A stretch of DNA of 64,000 nt, taken from assembly GCA_019635585.1 (NCBI GenBank), contig JAHBZE010000001.1, forward strand, positions 1,240,001-1,304,000, read 5' to 3'. The translations under genes and the position numbers were made by a program. Of this stretch, positions 16,341 through 25,349 are shown piece after piece. Origin of the DNA: Xanthobacteraceae bacterium (GTDB lineage Bacteria; Pseudomonadota; Alphaproteobacteria; Rhizobiales; Xanthobacteraceae). Under the pieces are notes generated by a model. That model did not search any database, was not told the origin of the DNA, and was given only the letters and a program-made list of their open reading frames with translations. Within the stretch, counting starts at the first letter, position 1. Every line of letters begins with the position of its first letter.

Positions 16341-17099
16341 TTAGAACCGCTGAAAAAGCCGCTGCACGATCCCCCATCTGTCTAGCAGTGGCATTAGTTC
16401 CGCAAGGTGGATCGCGGACACAGACGGTGCCTTATTGTTCAGATCCGGACGCGGCTGCTTAATCTTGAATGTGCTCTTTAAGGTGTAGGTAGCAACACCC
16501 AAAACTTCGGCTTTCCGAACCGCCTTTACGACAACCGAGGAGCTACCTGGAAAGTACTGTTTTAGCGCGGTACGGGCGTCCTCCGAGGAAGACTTAATCA
16601 GGATATGCCAATGTGGTTGCCAGTGCGAATTTCCATTCGCACTCACGTTGAATGAGAAATCGATCCCGCCGACTGCTATTGATCCCGACAAGGCGCCGCG
16701 CGCAAATTGCTTTCGTAATCGATCTTTTGCTAATTTTGGATTGTAGTCGCTTAAATCCCCCAGCTTGAACTTTTCAGGGGGGACAAGCGTCACAAAGCAC
16801 CAATCTTCATCATCAGCGCAAATGAGCTGGGCAATCTGTCCGGCCCAACGCAAACGAAATGCTCGCATACATGTTGGACATGCGCCTGAGTGACAACGTT
16901 TACCCTTCTTACACTTGGACAGCTTGTCCGCGAGCTTACGCGAACGCGTTCCACCGGCTGCCAGAATCTGCACAAGTGCTCGCAACCTTAGAAGGCACAG
17001 GCCCGTACTCTCGAAAACTTCTAGCCTTTTCGCAGCGCTCCACTTCCTCGAAGGTGCATGGCTGTAAAAAATCTGATCTGCGTACCTGAGCCGTTTCAA
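16341..17099 (-). CDS. HUH-type replication initiator / Rep protein
   Basis: The 252-residue protein has a zinc-knuckle-like cysteine cluster (CKKGKRCHSGACPTCMRAFR, about residues 63-82) and WAGQIAQLI. It then has the HUH motif PHWHILI in SHWQPHWHILI and a candidate nicking tyrosine in VATYTLKST. This is the pattern of Rep proteins of rolling-circle type found in plasmids and integrated elements. Position next to an AlpA-type gene and an integrase suggests that the element replicates after excision. Start at the ATG 17099; the AlpA gene ends 4 bp upstream. Confidence 0.75.
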   Translation of the reverse strand: MKRLRYADQIFYSHAPSRKWSAAKRLEVFESTGLCLLRLRALVQILAAGGTRSRKLADKLSKCKKGKRCHSGACPTCMRAFRLRWAGQIAQLICADDEDWCFVTLVPPEKFKLGDLSDYNPKLAKDRLRKQFARGALSGSIAVGGIDFSFNVSANGNSHWQPHWHILIKSSSEDARTALKQYFPGSSSVVVKAVRKAEVLGVATYTLKSTFKIKQPRPDLNNKAPSVSAIHLAELMPLLDRWGIVQRLFQRF

Positions 17100-17102
17100 G
17101 GG

Positions 17103-17285
17103 TTAAAAGCCCATCTTCGGTAGCGACTCTAAAAGTGCTATAAGTTCGCTTTTGCGAACCAGCGTTCGCCGACCCAGCTTTAGGGGATTTAATCTTCCCT
17201 CATAAGCAAGTTCGTAAAAGAACGTCCTTTTGATGCGAAGGAATTCGCAAGCTTCCTTTACCGAGAGCACTTCAGAGTTTGGCAT
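17103..17285 (-). CDS. AlpA-like helix-turn-helix regulator (excisionase type)
   Basis: A 60-residue protein (ATG 17285 behind AGAGGT) made of one winged helix of the MerR/AlpA class: LSVKEACEFLRIKRTFFYELAYEGRLNPLKLGRRTLV. Such proteins act as excisionases or activate integrase genes in P4-like islands. It is followed by the Rep gene after 4 bp, so the two form an operon. The ribosome binding site lies in the 3' arm of a 7-bp hairpin (17291-17311), which could limit translation. Confidence 0.85.
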   Translation of the reverse strand: MPNSEVLSVKEACEFLRIKRTFFYELAYEGRLNPLKLGRRTLVRKSELIALLESLPKMGF

Positions 17286-17290
17286 TCTAG

Positions 17291-17311
17291 ACACCTCTTA
17301 GGTTGAGGTGT
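17291..17311 (-). promoter_or_regulatory. Inverted repeat covering the alpA ribosome binding site
   Basis: On the minus strand ACACCTC, a 7-nt loop AACCTAA and GAGGTGT form a perfect 7-bp hairpin. The 3' arm holds the Shine-Dalgarno AGAGGTG of the AlpA-like gene. It may act as an RNA hairpin that hides the site or as a DNA operator. Confidence 0.5.
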
Positions 17312-17347
17312 CCTTCTCAAGAAACTTTTTTGGCAGAAAAAGCCCGG

Positions 17348-18052
17348 CTATTTTTTGCCTAACAAGTTTCTCCAATCTTCGCGACGGGTTGCCTTAAACT
17401 CTTCCTCCATTTCTTTATAATATTTTTCCTTGGCAAGCTTTATTTTTTGATCTGTTGCCTTCTCCGATTGCAATTTCCGCTTGGTATGGATCCAACCTAA
17501 CTCCAAAAAATTTCTGAAAATATCATCTTTGGCAGTAAACATATCTCTTAGATTTCGTCTTAGCGTGGAGGCATTGATCTTTTCCCCTCCTATCGTTTCG
17601 GTCTTTGAGAATAATTCAGGCGTCATAGATCCTGGATTTCTTCGGGCAGCGTCCGCAAATGCACGACCAATCTCAAAATACTTTTGTGACGTTAGCCCCT
17701 TTGGCCGACCTTTTTGCTGAGACCACGCCAAGGCTAGAATTAATATGCGCCAATCTTTATAGTCTGTGTGGTCTAGGCCGATCTGCTGAAATAACTCAAT
17801 CGCCGGCATATCGATCGAACGATCACCATCTAAAACTGCAGGCTGATCCCTTTCCCCTACCATTATCCATGGACCGTTGATCAGAGCTGCTCTTCTAGCA
17901 ATCGTTTCGACCAAATCCTTTCTCCTTTTTCCCTTTTTAGGATGAAGAATGGTGTCAAGAACTTTGATCGAGCGAGCTAGCATCTGATCGGAATGTTTGT
18001 GATGGAAGTCTTCGACGTCAAAGCCGCTCTCGTCCGTTTCCTCATTTGACAT
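17348..18052 (-). CDS. Hypothetical island protein
   Basis: I use the ATG 18052 (with GAGA upstream); TTG 18112 and ATGs 18082 and 18064 are in frame. The 234-residue protein is acidic at the N-terminus and basic at the end (KEKYYKEMEEEFKATRREDW). A central part has ALINGPWIMVGERDQPAVLDGDRSIDMPA. I do not recognise a family. It lies between the integrase and AlpA-type gene on the same strand and is probably element-specific. Confidence 0.5.
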   Translation of the reverse strand: MSNEETDESGFDVEDFHHKHSDQMLARSIKVLDTILHPKKGKRRKDLVETIARRAALINGPWIMVGERDQPAVLDGDRSIDMPAIELFQQIGLDHTDYKDWRILILALAWSQQKGRPKGLTSQKYFEIGRAFADAARRNPGSMTPELFSKTETIGGEKINASTLRRNLRDMFTAKDDIFRNFLELGWIHTKRKLQSEKATDQKIKLAKEKYYKEMEEEFKATRREDWRNLLGKK

Positions 18053-18119
18053 AGAAATTCTCATTTGCCGGTTTATTTTCATGCCATTCTTAGCAAGTTG
18101 GCGCCGAGCCAAGAAGCCT

Positions 18120-19442
18120 TCAGGTACCCGACTTTAAAGATTGGCCGTTTGTCGGTACATCGTCCGAATGGCTGTCGCTGGTACCGAAGCGATTGAACTC
18201 GATCACGTTGTCTAAGGCCAACCCGAGAATCACACGCAATCGGCCCTCCCAAGCGGCGAGCGCCCTTTCCTTCTCTGCCATGCGCTCGGTCTTTACGTAA
18301 TGACGCACAAGAGTTCGGGTTTGGCCACTGCCACCCGACTGATGTCCCAATATCGCTGCGACCGTATCAAGTGGAATGCCGAGATCGACCATGCCGGTCG
18401 CCGCTGTTCGCCGCAGGTCGTGGCTTGTAAAATGGTCGATCGGCATATCAGAGCGCCTTTTTACGAGAAGGTTGCCAACATTGACGGAGCGAAGCGTGTT
18501 GCCGAACTCGGATGCGAAAAGTCTTCCATCTTGCGTCTCATCAACCCGCGAAACGACAATCTCTCGCACCATACCCATCAAAGGCAGAGTCCGAGGCTTC
18601 CCATTCTTCGATCTCTCCGCGGGTAACGTCCAAATCGAACTTTCCAGATCAACTTCGCTCGCCTTCATTCCGCAAATTTCACCGCATCGAGATCCAAGAA
18701 GCAATTGGAGCTTCAGGATATCGCAGTGATGCTGGGGTAGGTTGGACGGCACCAGCCACGCCCAAAGCGAGGCAACCTCTTCCGATGACAGCGTGCGATC
18801 ACGAATAGAACCGGACGAGTACGAATTGAGTCCATCAACCGGGTTCACATTTATGTAGTCCTGGGCCTGGGCCCAACGCATCATTGTTCCAAGAACCTGC
18901 CGCTGCTGCTCAGCTTCGCGCAGATACCCTCTATCTGCGACCGCATCGAGAATTTCGCGAATATCGCGACGCTTAATGTCTGCTGCAGCATATTTCAGAA
19001 GCTTCTTCAGCGAACGCTTGAGCCGCAATTCGATTTCATGTGCCGTCCGTAAGCGCCCCCGAAGCCGGCGCTTGGCGTAGACCTCAATCAGTTCCGAAAC
19101 TGAAACCCGGCGCTGTTCTTCGATTTGCTTTCGTGCAACTTCTTGAACCAAGTCGCGACCATCGCGAGCGGCCTTGCGGATTTCGTTTGCCCGGATCCGC
19201 GCTTCTTCGAGCCCGATGAGCTTCATCATCCCGAGTGACACGCGCCGCACGCGTCCGCGCTTTACCCGATACGAAAAATCCCAAGTCATCGCGCCGTTTG
19301 TCGCCACCCGCACAGCCAAGCCCGGACAACGCGTATCCGGTACGCGGTACGGCTTCTCCTCGGCCTTCAATGCCTGAATAGCCAAATGCGTTAGTGCTTT
19401 TGCTGGACGTGTACTTCCCGATCCACCCGACATGCTTTTCAT
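18120..19442 (-). CDS. P4-type tyrosine integrase
   Basis: The ATG 19442 with GGAAAG upstream gives 440 residues; the ATG 19433 is close and possible, and the frame is open to 19523. The N-terminal DUF4102-like arm-binding domain (LAVRVATNGAMTWDFSYR) leads to a SAM-like core and the catalytic domain: R in LLGSRCGEICG, H-x-x-R in SHDLRRT, GHQSG, and the nucleophile tyrosine in VRHYVKTERM. It should integrate the island at its target, and its 5' end faces the boundary with host sequence at about 19.58 kb. Three 10-bp repeats lie in that gap. Confidence 0.92.
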   Translation of the reverse strand: MKSMSGGSGSTRPAKALTHLAIQALKAEEKPYRVPDTRCPGLAVRVATNGAMTWDFSYRVKRGRVRRVSLGMMKLIGLEEARIRANEIRKAARDGRDLVQEVARKQIEEQRRVSVSELIEVYAKRRLRGRLRTAHEIELRLKRSLKKLLKYAAADIKRRDIREILDAVADRGYLREAEQQRQVLGTMMRWAQAQDYINVNPVDGLNSYSSGSIRDRTLSSEEVASLWAWLVPSNLPQHHCDILKLQLLLGSRCGEICGMKASEVDLESSIWTLPAERSKNGKPRTLPLMGMVREIVVSRVDETQDGRLFASEFGNTLRSVNVGNLLVKRRSDMPIDHFTSHDLRRTAATGMVDLGIPLDTVAAILGHQSGGSGQTRTLVRHYVKTERMAEKERALAAWEGRLRVILGLALDNVIEFNRFGTSDSHSDDVPTNGQSLKSGT

Positions 19443-19550
19443 CGCTTTCCGTCGCAACACTGTCGCAACAAAATCGTCGTTTCCGAGCGAATTTTCACGA
19501 TCAACTGCGAACAAGAATAGCACGATTAGTCGAGTGATATCAGTGTGCTG

Positions 19551-19580
19551 ACAAACTTCTACGAACTTTGACGAACACCA
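19551..19580. repeat. Three 10-bp tandem repeats at the island boundary
   Basis: ACAAACTTCT, ACGAACTTTG and ACGAACACCA follow one another without gaps. They share the core AC(A/G)AAC and occupy the gap between the integrase start and the truncated glycosyltransferase. They could be arm-type integrase or excisionase binding sites of the attachment region. Confidence 0.4.
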
Positions 19581-19581
19581 A

Positions 19582-20040
19582 GATAAGTTTTGGTTGCAGA
19601 CCTATCTCGTCCACATGCGCGATCCGCTTTTGCTCCTGAAACAACTCAAGTGGCGCGGCTTTCTCGCTTTCCAGCTTCTGATCGGCGGCTCGGTACTCGC
19701 GGCACTCGTGCATCCGTTGTTCGCAGCGTGGCTGGTGCTGGATTCGACATTCGGCTCGCTGCTTTCGCCCGCAGCCTCGGCGTTGCAGTGGTCGCAGAAG
19801 GGACTCGCTTTCGCGACATTGGCGAGCGGCTATATCGCTTCCGCGGTGCTTGCTTTTGTCGGCATGCGCCGGCGCGGCGCGATTACCTCGGCTTGGGTAT
19901 TGCTGACGATCCCCGTTTACTGGCTGCTGCTTTCGGCGGCCGCGTGGCGCGCGGTGTGGAAACTCGTCGTAGCCCCTTATCAGTGGGAAAAGACCGCGCA
20001 CGGCGTTGTCCGGCGAAATTCCAACGCCGGCAATACATGA
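19582..20040 (+). pseudogene. 5'-truncated family 2 glycosyltransferase remnant
   Basis: The frame encodes only the C-terminal end of a membrane glycosyltransferase: KFWLQTYLVHMRDPLLLLKQL, a series of membrane segments (FLAFQLLIGGSVLAALVHPLF and onward) and the typical closing PYQWEKTAHGV. Intact members are several hundred residues longer and carry the GT-A catalytic domain, which is absent here. An in-frame TGA at 19549-19551 lies just upstream, and family-like sequence starts at about 19582. The gene was most likely cut by integration of the island, with the 5' part beyond the left edge or lost. Confidence 0.7.
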
Positions 20041-20067
20041 ACAAAATGCACGCAGCCTTATGTTGCG

Positions 20068-21273
20068 CTACTCTTCTTCCTTTCCTTCCTTGGCTGCCAG
20101 CTTATTGAGCTTCAGCTTCAGGCCGACAAAAAAGTCGTCCGCGGATTCAAGCGTCTGATATTTCGTGCCCCGCGTATAGGAAAGCTGAAGCGATAAATCG
20201 ACGAGGTCGGTCGAATTGTCCGGGTTGTATTCGATCAGTTTCATCTTGGTGCCGGCTTCGAACCAATCAATATTCGTGCGGAAAAAGGAAGACCCCAAGG
20301 TTTCGTACATATAACGGTATTTGGTGTAGAAGCTGAGGTTGTGGAATATCGAAGTCTTCGCAAAGGAAATGTCCACATCCACCGCAGGCCCTATCCACAA
20401 ATAGTCTTCGTCTTTCGTCAGACTGGCCAGCGAGCCGGCATTCCCTACGTAGACATAATTGGCGGTTACGCTCGGATAGAATCCAAGCAGAATGTCCGTG
20501 CCCCTTAGCCGTTTTCTTACTCCGACGTGGTACAGGTTCGAAACCGGCTCCCAAACGATTTCGCCGTTGTAGAGTTTCGTCTCGGACTTTTCGACGTCGG
20601 TCGTATAGATAAATTTGGTCGTCAGATACTCGGTCGGGACAAGCCACCCCCGATATTTCAATTCGAGACCGGCACGCGCGGAAAGCAGCCCGCTCTCTTT
20701 CGCATTTTTCGAGCGGACGTCCCATTCGACGCCCGGCACGAAGGCGAAACGCTGCAGACGCACATCGTCGTAAGCGCCCGCGTACGGCAGATCGCGCGTA
20801 TTGTGAAATGCGTAAAGAAGGGCTCCCTTTCCGGCGACAATACGTGTCCGATCGATATTGTCCTGTGCGAAGCTCAAACTTGCTCCGTTATCGCTGAGCT
20901 TATTATCGCCGCGCAAAAACGCGGCATAGGAATATGCATCGCGCAGCAACAATACGCCCTGGAAGTCATTGCCCGGCGGGTTAACATTTTCCGGAGTTGA
21001 CCGCGGCCGCGGCGGCACTACAGCCTTCGTCCTCTGCGGATTGCTAGTGAGCGCAGCGGAATTCGTTGTCTGAGAAGGCGACGTTTCCACTTGCGCCTTT
21101 CGTTCTTTCTGAAGCGCAGCGTTTAACTTCCGTCGCCCCGCTTCGGTGATATTCCCATTCTTATCCAAATAATTCTTCAACACCGCATTGAGATCGAGAT
21201 TTACCTGCGCGTTTGAGGGCGATGAAATCACCACAAAGAATACAAGCGCACAAAAATACTTTTTAAACATCAC
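20068..21273 (-). CDS. Outer-membrane beta-barrel-like exported protein
   Basis: The 401-residue protein has a signal peptide (KKYFCALVFFVVISSPSNAQ), a linker rich in serine, threonine and proline (about 60-95), and a C-terminal half of alternating aromatic strands (FIYTTDVEKS, YHVGVRKRL, FYTKYRYMYE) that looks like an outer-membrane barrel. No named family is recognised. It is convergent with the glycosyltransferase remnant and 21 bp downstream of the next membrane protein gene, with which it may form an operon. Confidence 0.65.
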   Translation of the reverse strand: MMFKKYFCALVFFVVISSPSNAQVNLDLNAVLKNYLDKNGNITEAGRRKLNAALQKERKAQVETSPSQTTNSAALTSNPQRTKAVVPPRPRSTPENVNPPGNDFQGVLLLRDAYSYAAFLRGDNKLSDNGASLSFAQDNIDRTRIVAGKGALLYAFHNTRDLPYAGAYDDVRLQRFAFVPGVEWDVRSKNAKESGLLSARAGLELKYRGWLVPTEYLTTKFIYTTDVEKSETKLYNGEIVWEPVSNLYHVGVRKRLRGTDILLGFYPSVTANYVYVGNAGSLASLTKDEDYLWIGPAVDVDISFAKTSIFHNLSFYTKYRYMYETLGSSFFRTNIDWFEAGTKMKLIEYNPDNSTDLVDLSLQLSYTRGTKYQTLESADDFFVGLKLKLNKLAAKEGKEEE

Positions 21274-21294
21274 TGCCCCCTCAAGAGTACAGGC

Positions 21295-21999
21295 TCAAAC
21301 AAACAAATTTCGAGGTTGTGCTTGCAATTGAACCGGCTTCGCGGCCTTAACGAGCGAAATCACTCGCGCCACCGTGGTACTCGGTTTCATGCTTTCGGAA
21401 TCCAGCTTTTCCGGTTGGGTTAGCGTCCAGCCCTCCGTCGCAAGATATGTCACGATGTCGTTCGGAAGCGCGGAACATTCGCTGGCGTCGAACCCCAACT
21501 TCGATAGCTTGTCGTTCAGCTTGATCTTGTTCGGATCACTTTCGTCACCGCACGCGGCAAGAGCAGCAATTATATCGGCGTCAACGCTTCTCCTCGCCGC
21601 GGTGTACGATACCGGCCTGAAAACAACGTCCGGGCCGATACGCTGCTGGAGCGAATTTGCAACCGGCGCAGACTTAAAGCGCGCCGGAAGATGGCTTTTT
21701 ACAAACGACTCGATGAAATCCGAACCGGTGTATCCGGCGACGGCGAGAGCCATAAGAAATTTAATATCGATCGTCATGCCCGGCGCGTAGGACGCAAGTG
21801 CTGCGGCGGCGCCCGCGGTGAAGCCGAGTGCAATCGAAGTTAGAAATAGAGGAAGTTCGAAAACATTCGAAAAATTTAGCTTTTCGAGATCCGCTTGCTC
21901 GTTGACTTTTTTCAAGCCGACGGTCGCGCGAATTCCCTGACCAAGAACTCCCATCACGCCGCCAAGAAGAATGTAATAGAGCCACTCTGCTGCAGTCAT
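21295..21999 (-). CDS. Hypothetical membrane protein
   Basis: I choose the ATG 21999 behind GGGGGAA, giving 234 residues starting MTAAEWLYYILLGG. Three membrane segments are visible in the first 100 residues (YYILLGGVMGVLGQGI, LFLTSIALGFTAGAAAALA, FLMALAVAGYTGSDFIESF). A cytoplasmic or periplasmic tail with two cysteines follows. I do not recognise the tail. It is probably co-transcribed with the barrel-like gene 21 bp downstream. Confidence 0.6.
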   Translation of the reverse strand: MTAAEWLYYILLGGVMGVLGQGIRATVGLKKVNEQADLEKLNFSNVFELPLFLTSIALGFTAGAAAALASYAPGMTIDIKFLMALAVAGYTGSDFIESFVKSHLPARFKSAPVANSLQQRIGPDVVFRPVSYTAARRSVDADIIAALAACGDESDPNKIKLNDKLSKLGFDASECSALPNDIVTYLATEGWTLTQPEKLDSESMKPSTTVARVISLVKAAKPVQLQAQPRNLFV

Positions 22000-22153
22000 A
22001 TTAAGTTCCCCCAAGAAATGCTTTTCAGATGTAAGCAAATACTCGGAGAAATCGAAAGCGACCGCGCATGACCGTGCGCTGAGGTAATGCATTGCCTCTG
22101 CGGCGCGTTATCTCGCTTCGCTTGAGAAGTCGAAATTGAGTTTTAGTTCTGGC

Positions 22154-22738
22154 TCACAGCCGCCGCTTCAAATCCGCGGCGGCCGCATCCGCGTCGCGCT
22201 TGAGATTGAACGGCGCGATGAATTTTCCGTTCTTATCCATCAGATAGACGATCGCGGTGTGATCCATGGTGTAGCCGCCGCCTTCGAGCGGCACGCGCTT
22301 GGCATACACATAATAAGCCTTCTTCACCGCTTCGATCTGCTCGTTCGTGCCGCTCAGGCCGAAGATACGCGGATGAAAGCTGGAAAGATAAAGCTTCAGC
22401 TTTTCCGGCGTGTCGCGTTCGGGATCTACGGTGATGAAGATCGCGCTCACCTTCTCCGCATCCGCGCCGAGGCGGTTGAAGACTTCGGACACCTCGAACA
22501 GCGTGGTCGGGCAGATGTCCGGACAATGCGTGAAACCGAAAAAGACCAGAAACGGCTTGCCGCGAAAGTCGGCATCGGTGACCGTCTTGCCGTTCTGATC
22601 GACGAGCTGGAACGGACCGCCGACCGAGGAAGGCCGCGTCTGCTCGGAAGGCCCGAATACGAAAATTCCGGCCGTCAGCGCCAGCGCACCGGCCGCGAAA
22701 GCGGCAAGAACGACGAGCGTGCGTACCGAACGGTTCAT
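22154..22738 (-). CDS. SCO1/SenC-family copper chaperone
   Basis: The 194-residue protein has an N-terminal membrane anchor, a thioredoxin-like fold with the copper site CPDIC in THCPDICPTTL, and the conserved third ligand histidine in TMDHTAIVYL. SCO proteins deliver copper to the CuA centre of cytochrome c oxidase and also act as thiol reductants. No oxidase genes lie in the window. A 55-residue membrane protein gene ends 9 bp upstream, and the two should be co-transcribed. Confidence 0.95.
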   Translation of the reverse strand: MNRSVRTLVVLAAFAAGALALTAGIFVFGPSEQTRPSSVGGPFQLVDQNGKTVTDADFRGKPFLVFFGFTHCPDICPTTLFEVSEVFNRLGADAEKVSAIFITVDPERDTPEKLKLYLSSFHPRIFGLSGTNEQIEAVKKAYYVYAKRVPLEGGGYTMDHTAIVYLMDKNGKFIAPFNLKRDADAAAADLKRRL

Positions 22739-22747
22739 CGAAAATCT

Positions 22748-22915
22748 TCAGAAGCAGGCGGCGATGCCGGCCGCGACCATGTCGAAGAAAATCTTGGTTC
22801 CGAACCAGGACCACATGAAACCCGCCACTGCCGCCAGCGCGCCGAAAAAGGCGGCGGCGCCGATCAAAAGCGGGCGTGAAGACGGCGTAAACGCGGTATG
22901 TACGGGCTCGGCCAT
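22748..22915 (-). CDS. 55-residue single-pass membrane protein
   Basis: A short ORF (ATG 22915, stop 22748-22750) encodes MAEPVHTAFTPSSRPLLIGA followed by one or two hydrophobic stretches and a C-terminal CF. It directly precedes the SCO gene with 9 bp between stop and start. Small membrane proteins are common partners of cytochrome oxidase assembly genes. The function is unknown. Support comes from uninterrupted coding, hydrophobic pattern and operon position. Confidence 0.6.
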   Translation of the reverse strand: MAEPVHTAFTPSSRPLLIGAAAFFGALAAVAGFMWSWFGTKIFFDMVAAGIAACF

Positions 22916-23112
22916 AAGTCTTAGCTAGGGTCCGGGGGCCGCGGCGTCAACAATCAGCGCTTCCCCCACCGCACTGCACAGTGTCGCTGTGGCAGGCTGT
23001 CACAAAAGTGGCTAGCCTTTGGGGAGAAGGCAGGCCCGTCGCGCGATTGTCGCAATAGAGAGAACCTGCCTCGCTAGGATTTGGAAGAAACCCACCAAGG
23101 CGAGTGTTCCCT

Positions 23113-24435
23113 ATGAAACCGACAAAACTGCTGCCCGGCTTAGCTTTTGCCGCCGCGACCTTTCTTGCCACGCCCGCATCCGCGCAGATCGAAATCCAGT
23201 GGTGGCATGCGCTCACCGGCGCGAACAACGACGTGGTCGTCCGGCTCGCCGACGAGTTCAACAAATCGCAGAACGAATACAAGGTCGTGCCGAGCTACAA
23301 GGGTGGCTATGCCGACACCATGAACGCCGGCATCGCTGCGTTCCGCGCCGGCAACGCACCGCACATCCTGCAGGTATTCGAAGTCGGCACCGCGACCATG
23401 ATGGCGGCCAAAGGCGCGATCAAACCGGTTTACCAGATGATGGCCGAAGCCGGCGAGAAGTTCGATCCGAACGCCTATCTGCCCACGATCACCGGCTACT
23501 ACTCGACGCTGAAGGGCGAGATGCTCTCCTTCCCCTTCAACTCGTCGTCCACGGTGATGTGGTACAACAAGGACGCGTTCAAGAAAGCGGGGCTCGACCC
23601 GAACGCGCCGCCAAAAACCTGGCCGGAAGTATTCGCCGCTGCGAAGAAACTGAAAGCCGCAGGCTACGACAAATGCGGCTTCTCGAACGCCTGGGCGACC
23701 TGGGTCAACATCGAGCAGTTCTCCTCGTGGCATAATCTTCCGATCGGCACCAAGGGCAACGGCATGGACGGCTTCGATACTGTCCTGACCTTCAACAACC
23801 CGACGGTGCTCCGTCATCTCGAAACGCTGGTCGAACTCCAGAAGGACAAGACCTACGACTATTCGGGACGCACCAACACAGGCGAAGGCCGCTTCACCAG
23901 CGGCGAATGCCCGATCTTTCTCACCTCGTCCGGCTTCTTCGGCAACGTCGCAGCGAACGCGAAGTTCGACTGGGGCAACGCGCCGATGCCTTATTATCCG
24001 GACGTGAACGGCGCGCCGCAGAACTCCATCATCGGCGGCGCTTCGCTCTGGGTCATGGGCGGAAAGACGGCGGCGGAATACAAGGGCGTCGCCAAGTTCT
24101 TCACTTTCCTCTCGCGCACCGACAAGCAGATCGAACTGCACCAGAAGTCGGGCTACCTGCCGATCACCAAGGCGGCCTACGAGCAGACCAAGGCTTCCGG
24201 CTTCTATAAAGAAAAGCCCTATCTCGAAACGCCGCTCCTGGAACTCACCAACAAGGCGCCGACCGACAATTCGCGCGGGCTTCGCTTCGGCAACATGGTG
24301 CAGCTCCGCGACATCTGGTGCGAGGAGATCGAGTCCGCGCTCGCCGGCAAGAAGACGGCGAAGCAGGCGCTCGATGACGCGGTCAGCCGCGGCAACGCGC
24401 TGTTGCGGCAGTTCGAGAAGACCGTCTCGCGCTGA
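23113..24435 (+). CDS. ugpB: sn-glycerol-3-phosphate ABC transporter, substrate-binding protein
   Basis: The ATG 23113 starts a 440-residue protein with a signal peptide (LLPGLAFAAATFLATPASAQ). The mature part begins IEIQWWHALTGANND, typical of UgpB, and continues with FPFNSSSTVMWYNKDAF and GGASLWVMGG. UgpB delivers glycerol-3-phosphate or its phosphodiesters to the importer, often under phosphate limitation. It leads the ugpBAEC operon. A Pho-box-like stretch upstream has the wrong spacing (see rejected items). Confidence 0.95.
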   Translation: MKPTKLLPGLAFAAATFLATPASAQIEIQWWHALTGANNDVVVRLADEFNKSQNEYKVVPSYKGGYADTMNAGIAAFRAGNAPHILQVFEVGTATMMAAKGAIKPVYQMMAEAGEKFDPNAYLPTITGYYSTLKGEMLSFPFNSSSTVMWYNKDAFKKAGLDPNAPPKTWPEVFAAAKKLKAAGYDKCGFSNAWATWVNIEQFSSWHNLPIGTKGNGMDGFDTVLTFNNPTVLRHLETLVELQKDKTYDYSGRTNTGEGRFTSGECPIFLTSSGFFGNVAANAKFDWGNAPMPYYPDVNGAPQNSIIGGASLWVMGGKTAAEYKGVAKFFTFLSRTDKQIELHQKSGYLPITKAAYEQTKASGFYKEKPYLETPLLELTNKAPTDNSRGLRFGNMVQLRDIWCEEIESALAGKKTAKQALDDAVSRGNALLRQFEKTVSR

Positions 24436-24467
24436 AATCCGTAAGTAACGAATAAGAAAGCAAGCGA

Positions 24468-25349
24468 ATGCAAAAGCGGGCGATATTCGGGGGCAAGACG
24501 CTCCCCTATCTCCTGCTTTTGCCGCAGCTTTTCGTCGTCGGCGTTTTCTTCTACTGGCCTGCGAGCCAGGCGGTCTGGCAGTCGTTCCTGCTCGAAGATG
24601 CTTTCGGCCTGAACACGAGCTTCGTCTGGTTCGAAAACTATAAAGAGCTGTTCGCGGACGCGGGCTATTACCGGACTATGCTCACGACCGGCGTGTTCGC
24701 GATCATGGTCGCCGGGCTTTCGCTTTCGCTCGCGCTTCTGCTTGCGGTGCAGGCGGACAAAAGCATCCACGGCGCGGGCGTCTATAAGACGCTTCTGATC
24801 TGGCCTTACGCAGTCGCGCCCGCTGTCGCCGGCGTACTCTGGATCTTCATGTTCCAGCCCTCGCTCGGCGTGATCGCGCACGCGATGCGCAATTTCGGAA
24901 TCGATTGGAATCCGTTGCTCAACGGCAACGACGCGCTGCTGCTCGTGGTTATGGCTTCGACCTGGAAACAGATCAGCTACAATTTCCTGTTCTTCCTAGC
25001 GGGCCTGCAATCGATCCCGCGCGCGGTGATCGAAGCGGCCGCGATCGACGGTGCCTCGCGCACGCGGCGCTTCTGGACCATCATCCTGCCGTTGCTCTCG
25101 CCCACCGTATTCTTCCTCGTGGTCGTGAATATCGTTTACGTGTTCTTCGATACCTTCGGCATCATCGACGCGATGACGCAGGGTGGACCTTCGAAGGCGA
25201 CTGAAACGCTCGTCTATAAAGTGTTCTTCGACGGCCGCCTCGGCGGCAATCTCGGCTCGTCCGCCGCGCAGTCCGTGATCCTGATGGTCATGGTGGTCGC
25301 GCTGACCGCGGTGCAGTTCCGCTTCATCGAACGCAAGGTGGCGTACTGA
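24468..25349 (+). CDS. ugpA: Glycerol-3-phosphate ABC transporter permease
   Basis: The 293-residue inner-membrane permease has six membrane segments and the EAAxxDGA cytoplasmic loop ([20 protein letters not shown]) that docks on UgpC. Its stop overlaps the ugpE start as TGATG at 25349. It pairs with UgpE to form the channel of the importer. Confidence 0.95.
   Translation: MQKRAIFGGKTLPYLLLLPQLFVVGVFFYWPASQAVWQSFLLEDAFGLNTSFVWFENYKELFADAGYYRTMLTTGVFAIMVAGLSLSLALLLAVQADKSIHGAGVYKTLLIWPYAVAPAVAGVLWIFMFQPSLGVIAHAMRNFGIDWNPLLNGNDALLLVVMASTWKQISYNFLFFLAGLQSIPRAVIEAAAIDGASRTRRFWTIILPLLSPTVFFLVVVNIVYVFFDTFGIIDAMTQGGPSKATETLVYKVFFDGRLGGNLGSSAAQSVILMVMVVALTAVQFRFIERKVAY

Noticed and set aside
22981-23008. 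A Pho-box-like CTGTGGC ... CTGTCAC stretch upstream of ugpB
   Set aside because: The two CTGT half-sites are 10 bp apart rather than 11 and the first half is poor, so phosphate control of ugp is not supported by this site alone.
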